A DNA stretch of 64,000 nt from positions 33,282-97,281 of the forward strand of contig NZ_BANH01000061.1 in NCBI RefSeq assembly GCF_000964465.1, in the 5' to 3' direction. The stretch is from Gluconobacter thailandicus F149-1 = NBRC 100600. GTDB lineage: Bacteria > Pseudomonadota > Alphaproteobacteria > Acetobacterales > Acetobacteraceae. Under the pieces are notes generated by a model. The model was not told the origin of the DNA, searched no databases, and saw only the letters and a list, made by a program, of their open reading frames with translations. This document shows, in pieces, positions 55,531 through 63,650 of the stretch; position 1 is the first letter of the stretch, and each line of letters begins with the position of its first letter. A program made the position numbers and the translations under genes.

Positions 55531-56658
55531 TCATCGAAGATCGATAGATACCAGCAAAAATGGCTGGTGACTGCGGGAATGTCCCTGATGGAACATCGAA
55601 AGACGATCCAGTTGCGCGACGGGCAGCCAGAGACGACCGTCCGGAGCGAGACACGGTGCATCCGCCCAGTGCAGACGTGGGTCCGAGATCAGTCTCTTGA
55701 TCTTCCCGGAAACGTCCCTTCGATAGACGCCGTCATCCTTCAGGTTGGTAAAGTAGAGATTTCCTGCAGTATCCATGGCGCTGCCCCCGATTGGAGGTAA
55801 ATCTGCCCACGGCTGAACAGCCGCAGACAGATCAGTTGATGACACATCAGGATCATCGAGCAGTGCTGTCGGGATGCGGGACCACGGCCCTTCAAGCGGC
55901 CCGAAATACAGCCATTTCCCGTCCGGACTCACTTCAAGCGGATCGACATTCACCAGAAGCGGCTGATGCGGACCTTTCTCCACGACGTGTCCATCCATGA
56001 CAATCGGTCGATCTGTCCGCGCGCTGGTGGACGCGTCATTGTCCAGCACGCGGCGTGCCTGACCTGTTTTGATATCAAGAACAATCAGCGCCGCTTTGCC
56101 TGCATCTGTGAGATAGGCGTGTGTCCCGTTGAAACGGATATCGTCGATGTAGCTGCCTGTCTGCGCGGTTTCTGGACCCAGAGGATAGATCCGCAGCACA
56201 TGACCTGTTGCCGGATCAATGCGGACCAGTTTGGCTCCTCCATATACGGGGACACCTCCAAAAGACGAGGTTCCAGTATCAACAACCCAGAGCATGCCGT
56301 CAGGAGCGACATGGAGGGCATTGACGCTGACAAACCGATGCGTCGCATCCCGTCCGGGTTTCCATCCATTCCAGTTAGCATCAGGAAATGGCTTTATTTC
56401 TCCGCCCTTTGTCAGAAGGCCCACGGCCGGTCCGGAAAACCCGGTCCAGCGAGGGCCTGAGACAAACACATGACCGCTAGCAAGCGCTACGGCATTCCAG
56501 TCCATGGCTGTAGTGATCGCCTCAATCCTGATGGTCTGGGCATGGGAAGAAACAGGATGCGCACATACCCCAACGAATCCCGTGAAAAGGGCAATAGCGA
56601 TCCTGCGAAGGCCTCTTTTTAGGAAAGCCTGCCGTGAGCGCGGTCTCATGAACCCCAT
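55531..56658 (-). CDS. Major royal jelly protein (yellow)-family secreted protein
   Basis: 375 residues. An N-terminal signal peptide after a basic start (MGFMRPRSRQAFLKRG... ) ends near SSHAQ. The beta-propeller body has FVSGPRWTGFSGPAVGLL, FVSVNALHVAPDGMLWVVD, GSYIDDIRFNGTHAYLTDAG and ALIVLDIKTGQARRVL, the pattern of bacterial MRJP/yellow and SMP-30-like proteins. Such proteins bind or hydrolyse small ligands; no catalytic assignment is possible. It starts 4 bases after the cupin stop. Confidence 0.78.
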   Translation of the reverse strand: MGFMRPRSRQAFLKRGLRRIAIALFTGFVGVCAHPVSSHAQTIRIEAITTAMDWNAVALASGHVFVSGPRWTGFSGPAVGLLTKGGEIKPFPDANWNGWKPGRDATHRFVSVNALHVAPDGMLWVVDTGTSSFGGVPVYGGAKLVRIDPATGHVLRIYPLGPETAQTGSYIDDIRFNGTHAYLTDAGKAALIVLDIKTGQARRVLDNDASTSARTDRPIVMDGHVVEKGPHQPLLVNVDPLEVSPDGKWLYFGPLEGPWSRIPTALLDDPDVSSTDLSAAVQPWADLPPIGGSAMDTAGNLYFTNLKDDGVYRRDVSGKIKRLISDPRLHWADAPCLAPDGRLWLPVAQLDRLSMFHQGHSRSHQPFLLVSIDLR

Positions 56659-56662
56659 GACG

Positions 56663-57097
56663 TTAGATCCCTGCAATAAAGCCGGACGGCGTACCGTCAG
56701 CAGGATCCACGAACACCACGTCATCCGGGGCCCGTCGCGGCGTGTCGATAGCCAGAAAAACGACTGGATGGCTCAGAATGCGGGGTACGGCATGCACGGC
56801 CCGACGGGGGAACACCAGAAGATGGCCGGGTGCAAACGGCGCCTCTTCCTTGGGATCATCTATCCAGAATGTGCCTGTTCCGGAGAGGACATGGAGCACT
56901 TCATCGCACTGGGTATGATAATGCGGCGGCACCTCCCGATAGATCCGGAAGACCCGGATACTGGCTTCCGACTTGTCGGTCAGATATGTGTCCAGTAGCA
57001 TTGTGTCCGCCGTTTCGGGAAATGCCGCCGCAATTTTATTGAGATCGAAGCGACCTCCCGTCCGGTTCAGGGTCATAAGATGTTCTTCGTCATTCAT
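56663..57097 (-). CDS. Cupin-domain protein
   Basis: 144 residues from ATG at 57097 (AGGAG 8 bases upstream). The cupin motif 1 appears in PPHYHTQCDEVLHVLSGTGT (two His, Glu) and motif 2 in APGHLLVFPRRAVHAV (His), so a metal ion is probably bound. N- and C-terminal parts are not distinctive. It could be a dioxygenase, isomerase or binding protein. It lies between the alcohol dehydrogenase and MRJP genes of the same strand. Confidence 0.82.
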   Translation of the reverse strand: MNDEEHLMTLNRTGGRFDLNKIAAAFPETADTMLLDTYLTDKSEASIRVFRIYREVPPHYHTQCDEVLHVLSGTGTFWIDDPKEEAPFAPGHLLVFPRRAVHAVPRILSHPVVFLAIDTPRRAPDDVVFVDPADGTPSGFIAGI

Positions 57098-57162
57098 GAG
57101 GTCTGCTCCTCTCAAGCGCTTTGACTGTTTTCGTCATGATCGTTTTCGTTCAGGCCCATTCT

Positions 57163-58182
57163 TCAGGCCGGAAAACCTTCGAGCACGATTTTGCCTTTGG
57201 CCTGACCACTTTCGATTAGAGCGTGAGCCTCTCGCAGATTGGCGGCGGTGATCGCGCCAAGATTTTTGCCGAGCGTTGTACGAAGACGACCTTCATCCAC
57301 GAGCCGCGACACGTCGTTCAGGATTTTCCCCTGAGCGCTGATGTCTTCCGTCCCAAATAGTGAACGCGTGAACATCAGTTCCCAGTGCAGGGACAGGCTT
57401 TTGCGCTTGAGCGGTGCGGCATTGAGTTCAGCAGGATCATCAATCAGGCCGAAATGTCCCTGAGGGGCCAGAAGTTCGACGATCTCTGCCAGATGCCGAT
57501 CTGTCTGCGTCGTTGAAAAAACAAAACCGGGAGCGCCCGTAGGAAGGGCAGCAACCTGTGCGGCCAGAGGCTTGCTGTGATCGATTACGTAATCTGCCCC
57601 GAGAGATGTGACCCAGTCCTGCGTTTCGGGGCGCGAAGCCGTGGCAATGACTGTGATATCAGTCAGAACCTTGGCCAGCTGGATCGCCATGGAACTGACC
57701 CCGCCTGCGCCCCCGACGATCAGAATGGAGGACGTCGTTCCCGGGACAGGCCGACGAATGTCCAGGCGATCGAAAAGCATCTCCCAGGCGGTGATTGCTG
57801 TCAGCGGTAAGGCCGCGGCTTCGGACCAGTTCAGGGAGCGGGGTTTACGACCGACAATCCGCTCATCGACCAGATGAAACTCCGCGTTGGTCCCTGAGCG
57901 ATTGATCGCCCCCGCATAAAAGACCTCATCGCCGACAGAAAAATCCGTGACGTCCGGTCCAGTGCCCACGACAATACCCGCCGCATCCCAGCCCAGAACA
58001 CGCCACTGACCCGCCTCCGGTGTTGCACTGCGGCGGACTTTTGTATCAACCGGATTGACCGACACGGCCCTGATTTCCACCAGAAGATCCCGGCCCGAAG
58101 GAACAGGTTTCGGCAGATCGATGTCCTGAAGGGACGCCGGATTTTCGATGGGAAGCGGCGTCTGATAACCGATGGCCCGCAT
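57163..58182 (-). CDS. Zinc-type alcohol dehydrogenase/quinone oxidoreductase family protein
   Basis: 339 residues of the medium-chain dehydrogenase family. The N-terminal GroES-like part has LLVEIRAVSVNPVDTKVR and GWDAAGIVVGTG. The NAD(P) site is LIVGGAGGVSSMAIQLAKVL, as in quinone oxidoreductases. The usual zinc Cys residues are not seen, so it is likely the zinc-free (QOR/ZADH) type. It is divergent from an HxlR regulator, a common arrangement for this enzyme type. Confidence 0.88.
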   Translation of the reverse strand: MRAIGYQTPLPIENPASLQDIDLPKPVPSGRDLLVEIRAVSVNPVDTKVRRSATPEAGQWRVLGWDAAGIVVGTGPDVTDFSVGDEVFYAGAINRSGTNAEFHLVDERIVGRKPRSLNWSEAAALPLTAITAWEMLFDRLDIRRPVPGTTSSILIVGGAGGVSSMAIQLAKVLTDITVIATASRPETQDWVTSLGADYVIDHSKPLAAQVAALPTGAPGFVFSTTQTDRHLAEIVELLAPQGHFGLIDDPAELNAAPLKRKSLSLHWELMFTRSLFGTEDISAQGKILNDVSRLVDEGRLRTTLGKNLGAITAANLREAHALIESGQAKGKIVLEGFPA

Positions 58183-58220
58183 GATTGTCTGATCCTCTGT
58201 TGAATGAGGAGAAGAGTGAG

Positions 58221-58266
58221 CACTATGCTGTTTTTAGACAAGAACGCACTTTTAACGCCCATAGTG
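58221..58266. promoter_or_regulatory. Possible HxlR operator in the divergent control region
   Basis: CACTATG (58221-58227) and CATAGTG (58260-58266) are a perfect 7-bp inverted repeat 39 bp apart centre to centre, between the divergent starts at 58182 and 58284. The left half also contains AGTG-AG-CACT (58215-58224). Confidence 0.35.
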
Positions 58267-58283
58267 TCGGAAATGATACCGTT

Positions 58284-58685
58284 ATGACTCGCATCCGCCA
58301 TCAGTCGCTCGATTGCAGCCCCGGCTGCGCTGTTGAAGCAACGCTTCAACTCATCGACGGAAAATGGAAAGGCGTGATCCTCTATCACCTGCTTCAGGGG
58401 ACCCTGCGCTTCAACGCTATCCGCAAGCGCCTGCCCAATATCACCCAGAGAATGCTGACGACCCAGCTTCGCGAACTGGAGCGTGACGGGTTCGTGTTAC
58501 GGACGGTTTACCCGGAAGTTCCACCAAAGGTGGAGTATAGCCTGACTCCGCGTGGGCGAACTCTTGAGCCCGTCATTCTGGCTCTCAAGGCCTGGGGCGA
58601 TGAGCACACAGAGTTCAGGCATGGTCGTGAGGCCTGTGCAGATCATGATGAAATACTCACTTCTGCCGCTAAAAGGACTAAATAA
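58284..58685 (+). CDS. HxlR-family transcriptional regulator
   Basis: 133 residues from ATG at 58284; the frame runs from 58185 but the domain begins after MTRIRHQSLDCSPGC. DGKWKGVILYHLLQGTLRFN (HxlR recognition), RLPNITQRMLTTQLRELERD and VYPEVPPKVEYSLTPRGRTL give a clear winged helix. CSPGCAVE near the N-terminus carries Cys residues that in this family can sense aldehydes or oxidants. Likely controls the divergent dehydrogenase-cupin-MRJP operon. Confidence 0.9.
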   Translation: MTRIRHQSLDCSPGCAVEATLQLIDGKWKGVILYHLLQGTLRFNAIRKRLPNITQRMLTTQLRELERDGFVLRTVYPEVPPKVEYSLTPRGRTLEPVILALKAWGDEHTEFRHGREACADHDEILTSAAKRTK

Positions 58686-58708
58686 TTGCTCAGTAGTCAT
58701 TCGGCTAA

Positions 58709-58762
58709 GGGGGGGGGGTAAACGGAAGGTCGGCTTTGCGGCGTCGATCTTCGGAAGCGGAC
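58709..58762 (+). repeat. G-tract/hairpin repeat, copy 1
   Basis: Ten G residues (58709-58718), then TAAACGGA, then GTCGGCTT (58729-58736) which pairs with AAGCGGAC (58755-58762) with one mismatch. It starts 24 bases after the hxlR stop, at the converging ends of hxlR and the small secreted-protein gene. Confidence 0.7.
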
Positions 58763-58822
58763 GCCTTTTTCAGCCGCGACACGGTTCAGCGCGGTCGCAT
58801 AAGGAACCAACTGGCAAAGCAT

Positions 58823-59239
58823 TCACCAGCGAATACGAACGCCCCCTGTCACTGCTGCTGCCCCTCCTGCGGCTCCCTGTATCGTATCTCGATGGCCACC
58901 GAAAAATCTGGCTGTAAGGTCCACACCAGGAAGGGATTTCACAGGATACGAAAAGGTTGTTGTGACCCCCTTTTCCTCCGTGAGTGGGGACTGGCTTGCT
59001 CGCTCAATGTCGAGCGGACCAATTTTGGAAAGTTGCGACAAATCCAAAGGAAGCCACTGAGCCTTTGGTGTAATGTCCCTGCTTTTCTTCTCAACTATTC
59101 CCCTTAAATACTGAAATCCGGCCTTACTGCTTAATTCTGAGGGCATTGGTAATACTTGTTTTTCTTTAGGAGGCATGAAGTAAGGCGTAGGGTCGGCATA
59201 TGACATTGCTGGCTCAAGAAGCCATAACGTCACAACCAT
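58823..59239 (-). CDS. Small secreted hypothetical protein
   Basis: 138 residues from ATG at 59239. A short hydrophobic lead (MVVTLWLLEPAMSYA) suggests a signal peptide. Then polar sequence with LSQLSKIGPLDIERASQ and TTTFSYPVKSLPGVDLTARF, and the end GGVRIRW. No family recognised. The frame continues upstream into the sulfotransferase gene, where it is a shadow. It begins 31 bases after the sulfotransferase stop, so they may be cotranscribed. Confidence 0.5.
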   Translation of the reverse strand: MVVTLWLLEPAMSYADPTPYFMPPKEKQVLPMPSELSSKAGFQYLRGIVEKKSRDITPKAQWLPLDLSQLSKIGPLDIERASQSPLTEEKGVTTTFSYPVKSLPGVDLTARFFGGHRDTIQGAAGGAAAVTGGVRIRW

Positions 59240-59270
59240 CCCTCGCAGCCCCTGAAATCGCAAATATAGT

Positions 59271-60098
59271 CTAGGCAATGATTTGTGCCTTTGACTGGAG
59301 ATGATGAGATACTTCTCGCCAAAACATGCCACCTTGCATCCGTGCGATAATATCCGGCGGAAGAATACAGTGTCGTCTTTCGTGACTAACGACCGGACGT
59401 ATCCTGTGCAAATCCGGAGTTCCAAGCAGACTGTCGAAGGCTTCTGCATCCCTGTTCGTGACATTGTTCAGATCATACGAATACACGGGCAAACCGAGAC
59501 ACCGTGTCAGTTTTTCAAGGGTCTGACGCGGACTGGTGGCTAGAGCCTGGTAATCTACAAGAATAAGCTTATCAGCAAAGGGACCGTGAAAAGCCTCCAT
59601 CAGAACTCGCCAAGCGTAGCCAAAAACACCTTCCCGGGACAGCAGATGATCGAGACGGTCATGCTGCGTGCTTCGTTGAGTGATAGGGACAAGTCGTGAC
59701 GATAAAATGGGATCTCGCACGATGAGGCGCTCAAGAGAATCAAGGATCCAGACAGGATCACGCACGCAGCAGATCACGCGCGCTTTCGGGTAGAGCCGGT
59801 TGATCAAGGCAAGTCGCGTACACCATTCCCGGCTCGTATCCAGGACAATTTGATCGGGCTGTGGATGATAATAATCATCTAAAACGCCTCGGAGCAGACG
59901 CTTGCGTTGCTCCTCAGAAAAATCAGAAGCGTACTCCCCCTCGGCCATCAGACCCGATAGTCGAATGATCATGGGAGCGACAGGCGATATTCGGCCATGC
60001 GCGAGAACTTTTGGATTTTGACTCAGAAGCGCGGCCAAAAGTGTCGAACCGGCCCGGGGGAGGCCAGAAATGAAGTGAACAGGTGACGATGCGGTCAT
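59271..60098 (-). CDS. Sulfotransferase family protein
   Basis: 275 residues from ATG at 60098; an ATG at 60161 would add 21 residues. The N-terminal FISGLPRAGSTLLAALLSQN is the 5'-phosphosulfate loop for PAPS, and ICCVRDPVWILDSLERLI is the 3'-phosphate-binding region. LILVDYQALATSPRQTLEKL and the C-terminal FWREVSHHLQ resemble sulfotransferase_3 group proteins. The acceptor is unknown. An AT-rich region with repeated TTGTGTC lies upstream. No PAPS synthesis genes are in the window. Confidence 0.85.
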   Translation of the reverse strand: MTASSPVHFISGLPRAGSTLLAALLSQNPKVLAHGRISPVAPMIIRLSGLMAEGEYASDFSEEQRKRLLRGVLDDYYHPQPDQIVLDTSREWCTRLALINRLYPKARVICCVRDPVWILDSLERLIVRDPILSSRLVPITQRSTQHDRLDHLLSREGVFGYAWRVLMEAFHGPFADKLILVDYQALATSPRQTLEKLTRCLGLPVYSYDLNNVTNRDAEAFDSLLGTPDLHRIRPVVSHERRHCILPPDIIARMQGGMFWREVSHHLQSKAQIIA

Positions 60099-60190
60099 GG
60101 ATGATGGTGTATCTCGGTTGGAGGAGCCAGGTTCTCCGACCGCTAGGACACCAAACAGCATTGTATCAATACGTTGCGGAAGACACCTCC

Positions 60191-60306
60191 TTGTGTCTTA
60201 AATACAACTGTCAATATTTTTCCTTGTTTTTTGCGTACGTCCTAACAGTTTTCAAATATTTTTGTGTCATTTTGGCAACTTTTGAACTTTTGTGTCGGTT
60301 TGTGTC
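60191..60306. repeat. Four TTGTGTC heptamers
   Basis: TTGTGTC occurs at 60191-60197, 60262-60268, 60290-60296 and 60300-60306, all in one orientation (GACACAA toward the sulfotransferase). The first is also part of AAGACAC-CTCCTT-GTGTCTT, a 7-bp inverted repeat. The two nearest copies start 10 bp apart, one helical turn. They look like a protein-binding array. Confidence 0.55.
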
Positions 60307-60435
60307 CTCTAGCTAGCGCTGAGAAAAACATCCGCTTCCCGACAGGGCCTGCATCTGCAATCGCACTCATGGGTGTGAATGTTCACGCTAAATGGCCGGT
60401 TTTTCATCACGATATATGGCCACCTTTGGCCAGCT

Positions 60436-60490
60436 AGGGGGGGGAAAACGGAATGTCCGCTCACAACGCAAGCGACGATGAAAGCGGACA
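60436..60490 (+). repeat. G-tract/hairpin repeat, copy 2
   Basis: Eight G residues (60437-60444), then AAAACGGAA and TGTCCGCT (60454-60461), pairing perfectly with AGCGGACA (60483-60490). It ends 12 bases before the stop of the adjacent hydrolase gene. Same orientation as the other two copies. Confidence 0.75.
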
Positions 60491-60501
60491 AAACAAAGTT
60501 C

Positions 60502-61449
60502 TTATGCTGAAGCGCTATTTCCAAGGTGCGCCCTGAAAAACGGCACCAGTTTTTCCAGTGCCGGACCAACGGCTTCCGGTTTGTCATACAGATCATAATG
60601 CGAGCTGTTCTCCAGCGACACGATCTGCCGGTCTTTTGACGCGGTGGCGCGGCCATAAATCTCCGTTCCATCGCGATAGGCTCCGAACGCGCCGACCTTT
60701 TCTCCCACTACAACCATGACAGGCTGGGTCAACAGGGTTTCAGCAAAGGCAAACGCATCCCATGACAGGGTTTTCTGGGCATGGCTGAACAGCATCCGCG
60801 TCCACCCACCTGGCTTCTGGCCGCGAGGCGTTTTGTAGTAATCCGTCGCTTCCAGAACATCCCGGTCCGTCAGACCATTCGCACGGGCAGTCTCGACGCT
60901 CGGTGGCAGCAGTTCATTGACCTGCAACTCGCCGCCACGCACCTCCTTCGTGCGTTGCGCCGCCATAGCCTCCAATGTGCCGCGTGGATTGAAACCACTG
61001 AATCCCTCCCGGAACAGGCGGCCGAGATTGACTGGCGTGATGCCGACGACCGCTTTGATCCGCTTTTCTGTCAGCGTGGCGTTGATGGCATAGGCCCCGC
61101 CGCCACAGACACCGATCACGCCGATACGGTCAGCGTCCACATAAGGCAGCGTCACGGCATAATCGATCACATGGCTGATGTCCTCGACCCGCTGGGTCGG
61201 GCTCTCAATCCAGCGCGGCGCGCCACCGCTTTCACCCTGATAGGAGGCGTCATAGGCGATAACGACGAAACCTGCCTCGGCCAGCGCCTTGCCATAGACA
61301 TTCCCCGAGGTCTGTTCCTTGCAGCTTCCAAACGGGTGAACGCTGACAATGGTCGGGTAGGCCCGGCTTTCATTAAAGTCGGAAGGGAGCAGGATGTTGG
61401 CTGCAATCGGCCATGCCATATCGGCATTCTGTATCTGGATAGACTTCAT
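60502..61449 (-). CDS. Alpha/beta hydrolase with Cys nucleophile (copy A)
   Basis: 315 residues. PTIVSVHPFGSCKEQTSGNV and FVVIAYDASYQGESGGAPRW lead to the nucleophile elbow GVIGVCGGGAYAINAT, where Cys replaces the usual Ser. The catalytic His lies in ENSSHYDLYDKP near the C-terminus and Asp in VVVGEKVGA-like sequence is less clear. This is the YcjY-like/dienelactone-hydrolase-related group. It is a paralogue of the next gene, 32 bases away. Substrate unknown. Confidence 0.82.
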   Translation of the reverse strand: MKSIQIQNADMAWPIAANILLPSDFNESRAYPTIVSVHPFGSCKEQTSGNVYGKALAEAGFVVIAYDASYQGESGGAPRWIESPTQRVEDISHVIDYAVTLPYVDADRIGVIGVCGGGAYAINATLTEKRIKAVVGITPVNLGRLFREGFSGFNPRGTLEAMAAQRTKEVRGGELQVNELLPPSVETARANGLTDRDVLEATDYYKTPRGQKPGGWTRMLFSHAQKTLSWDAFAFAETLLTQPVMVVVGEKVGAFGAYRDGTEIYGRATASKDRQIVSLENSSHYDLYDKPEAVGPALEKLVPFFRAHLGNSASA

Positions 61450-61481
61450 CTGAGTGGTCCTCGTTCTGTCCTATATGCTCG

Positions 61482-62399
61482 TTACGCCAGTTTGGTCTGA
61501 AAGAACGGAGCCAGCACGGAAACGGCTTCGGTCACGAAGGCTTTCCCATCGTAGAGATCCATGTGATTGGCGCCCTTCACGATATGGACCGACTTGTCCG
61601 TACTGGCCGCGCGGTCATACAGGTCGTCGCTCATCCACTTGCTGCCCGCGTCGCTACCGACGACGATCTGGATCGGTTGCGTCAGATAGGTTTCGGCCAT
61701 GTGATAGGCGTCATAGGTGACGATCTGGTTCAGGCTCCGCAGCGTGGCAAAGCCGGGTGCGGTCGCGCACTCGGCACGGGGCGTGTGATAATACTCCCAG
61801 GCCTGACGCAGTTCTTCGTTTGGCGCATCTTTCTCCGTCAGCGGCGCGAGTGGCATGGTGGCGTAACCGTTGCCTGCGGCATCTGCGGTGCGGGCATTGG
61901 ACCCGGCTTCGATCAGCGGAAGCGCGTCAATCGAGCGCACCGAATTGTCCCAGCCATTGCGGAACATGGAGCCGATATTGACTGCGCTGACGGTACCGAT
62001 TGCCTTGATGCGACGGTCCTGAATGGCGGCATTGGCCGTGTAGCCCGCGCCCGCACAGATGCCCATGGCGCCGATGCGGTTCTGGTCGATGTAGGGCAGT
62101 GTCGTCAGATGGTCGATAACGGCGCTGACGTCTTCGGTGCTGACGGAGGGGTTTTCAAGCTGGCGTGGCTCACCGCCGCTTTCCCCCTGACAGGACCGGT
62201 CGAACGCAATGGTGACAAAGCCCTGTTCCGCGAGTTTCTGCGCGTAGGTGCCAGCCGTCTGCTCCTTTACGCCGCCGCCTGGATGGGAAACAACAATGGC
62301 GGGCCATTTTTTCGCCTCGTCAAAGCCATTGGGGAAATTGATCACCGCCGACAGGCTAATGGACGGATTATTGGTGTTCGTGAAACTGATCTTTGTCAT
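61482..62399 (-). CDS. Alpha/beta hydrolase with Cys nucleophile (copy B)
   Basis: 305 residues from ATG at 62399, 7 bases after AGGAG. It shares with its neighbour PAIVVSHPGGGVKEQTAGTY, FVTIAFDRSCQGESGGEPRQ, a nucleophile elbow GAMGICAGAGYTANAA with Cys, and NHMDLYDGKAF for His. The N-terminus differs. It is divergent from a LysR regulator and both hydrolases are likely in one transcript under it. Substrate unknown. Confidence 0.83.
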   Translation of the reverse strand: MTKISFTNTNNPSISLSAVINFPNGFDEAKKWPAIVVSHPGGGVKEQTAGTYAQKLAEQGFVTIAFDRSCQGESGGEPRQLENPSVSTEDVSAVIDHLTTLPYIDQNRIGAMGICAGAGYTANAAIQDRRIKAIGTVSAVNIGSMFRNGWDNSVRSIDALPLIEAGSNARTADAAGNGYATMPLAPLTEKDAPNEELRQAWEYYHTPRAECATAPGFATLRSLNQIVTYDAYHMAETYLTQPIQIVVGSDAGSKWMSDDLYDRAASTDKSVHIVKGANHMDLYDGKAFVTEAVSVLAPFFQTKLA

Positions 62400-62447
62400 G
62401 GTCTGTCTCCTGTTGATGAAAGGATGGTAGGACAAACCCATTGCGCG

Positions 62448-62463
62448 GATTAGACGGATAATC
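62448..62463. promoter_or_regulatory. Possible LysR-type operator
   Basis: GATTA (62448-62452) and TAATC (62459-62463) form a perfect inverted repeat with a 6-base centre, lying between the divergent starts at 62399 and 62492. This is the size and symmetry expected of a LysR binding site. Confidence 0.4.
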
Positions 62464-62491
62464 TGTCATGGCCCTATCACTGGAGTGATCA

Positions 62492-63385
62492 ATGAGGCGG
62501 GATGAAATCGCCGATCTGGCAGCGTTCGTCGTGGTGGCCGAGGAAGGAAGCTTCACCAAAGCGGCCCGTCGCCTTGGCGTCGCACAGTCCGGTCTGAGCC
62601 AGATCGTGCGACGCACGGAAGAACGGCTGGGCATGCGCCTGCTGTCACGCACGACCCGCAGCGTGGCACCAACGGAAGCGGGCGAGCGGCTGCTCGCGAC
62701 ACTTGGCCCCATGCTGCATGATCTGGACGCGGCGGTCGCCTCTCTGGGTGATTTGCGGGACCGTCCATCGGGCACCATCCGGGTGACGACTGTGGAACAT
62801 GCAGCGAAAACCATTCTCCTTCCCGGCGTGAAGCAGCTTCTGCGAGACAATCCCGATATCCGCGTGGACGTGACCATTGATTACGGACTGGCGGATGTGG
62901 TGGCAGATCGCTTCGACGCTGGCATCCGGTTGGGCGGCGAGATTGCGAAAGACATGATCGCTGTACGGATCGGTCCGGATATCCCCATGGCCATTGTCGG
63001 ATCACCAGACTATTTCCGTATCCATCCTGCCCCAACATCTCCAGCGCGGCTTGTCGAGCATAAGGCGGTCAATCTGCGGCTGCCGACATCGCAGGCCGTC
63101 AATGGTTGGCGCTTAATGCGCGGCGGTCGGGAAACGCGGGTGCGGCTGGAGGGGCAGATGACGCTCAACAATTTCGACCTGATTCGCGACGCCGCCCTGG
63201 ACGGACATGGGCTAGCCTACCTGCCGCTGGACATGGTGCAGTCTGATCTGGAGCGCGGCGATCTGGTGCAGGTGCTGGCGAAGTTTACGCCCGCTCTGCC
63301 AGGGTATCACCTTTATTACCCAAACCGGCGGCAGGCCCCTGTCGCTTTCAGGATGTTCGTCGAGGCGTTGCGATATTCGCAGTGA
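62492..63385 (+). CDS. LysR-family transcriptional regulator
   Basis: 297 residues. N-terminal winged helix: LAAFVVVAEEGSFTKAARRL, then GVAQSGLSQIVRRTEERLGMRLL and TRSVAPTEAGERLL. The effector domain (VDVTIDYGLADVVADRFDAG; LTLN-like MTLNNFDLIRDAALDGHGLA) matches the group regulating oxidoreductases and hydrolases. Divergent from the hydrolase pair, which it probably controls. A G-tract repeat follows 9 bases after its stop. Confidence 0.92.
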   Translation: MRRDEIADLAAFVVVAEEGSFTKAARRLGVAQSGLSQIVRRTEERLGMRLLSRTTRSVAPTEAGERLLATLGPMLHDLDAAVASLGDLRDRPSGTIRVTTVEHAAKTILLPGVKQLLRDNPDIRVDVTIDYGLADVVADRFDAGIRLGGEIAKDMIAVRIGPDIPMAIVGSPDYFRIHPAPTSPARLVEHKAVNLRLPTSQAVNGWRLMRGGRETRVRLEGQMTLNNFDLIRDAALDGHGLAYLPLDMVQSDLERGDLVQVLAKFTPALPGYHLYYPNRRQAPVAFRMFVEALRYSQ

Positions 63386-63393
63386 GGCAGCAA

Positions 63394-63434
63394 GGGGGGG
63401 GGGAACAGACTGTCCGCTTTGGATGCCCCGGACA
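63394..63434 (+). repeat. G-tract/hairpin repeat, copy 3
   Basis: Ten G residues (63394-63403), AACAGAC, then TGTCCG (63411-63416) pairing with CGGACA (63429-63434). Lies 9 bases after the lysR stop. Confidence 0.7.
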
Positions 63435-63650
63435 ATGTTTCCCGTCGTTTATTCAACTAAGTGTGACGGATGCTGTGCGCACGAGACGGTCATTAGAGCT
63501 TATTGTCGGCGTAACGGAAAGCAGCCGTGAAGTGTTAGAAAGAATGCTTTTTCAATACCCCACGAATAGAGAAATAGGTGGTATTGTACTGAATAAGAAA
63601 CTCTCCCCTTGGTCTACTTGACAAAAACCAGATCGGAATCACAATAAATT

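Larger units (their letters stand above)
60099..60501. other. 403-base AT-rich control region with heptamer repeats and a G-tract repeat
   Basis: No gene is evident. 60160-60310 is markedly AT-rich compared with the flanks. It contains four TTGTGTC heptamers (listed separately) and TTGACA on the minus strand at 60214-60209, a possible -35 for the sulfotransferase. From 60350 a GC-richer stretch leads into G-tract repeat copy 2. Confidence 0.55.

Noticed and set aside
63382..63621. 79-residue plus-strand frame after lysR
   Set aside because: Begins within the G-tract repeat, has no ribosome site and no recognisable domain.
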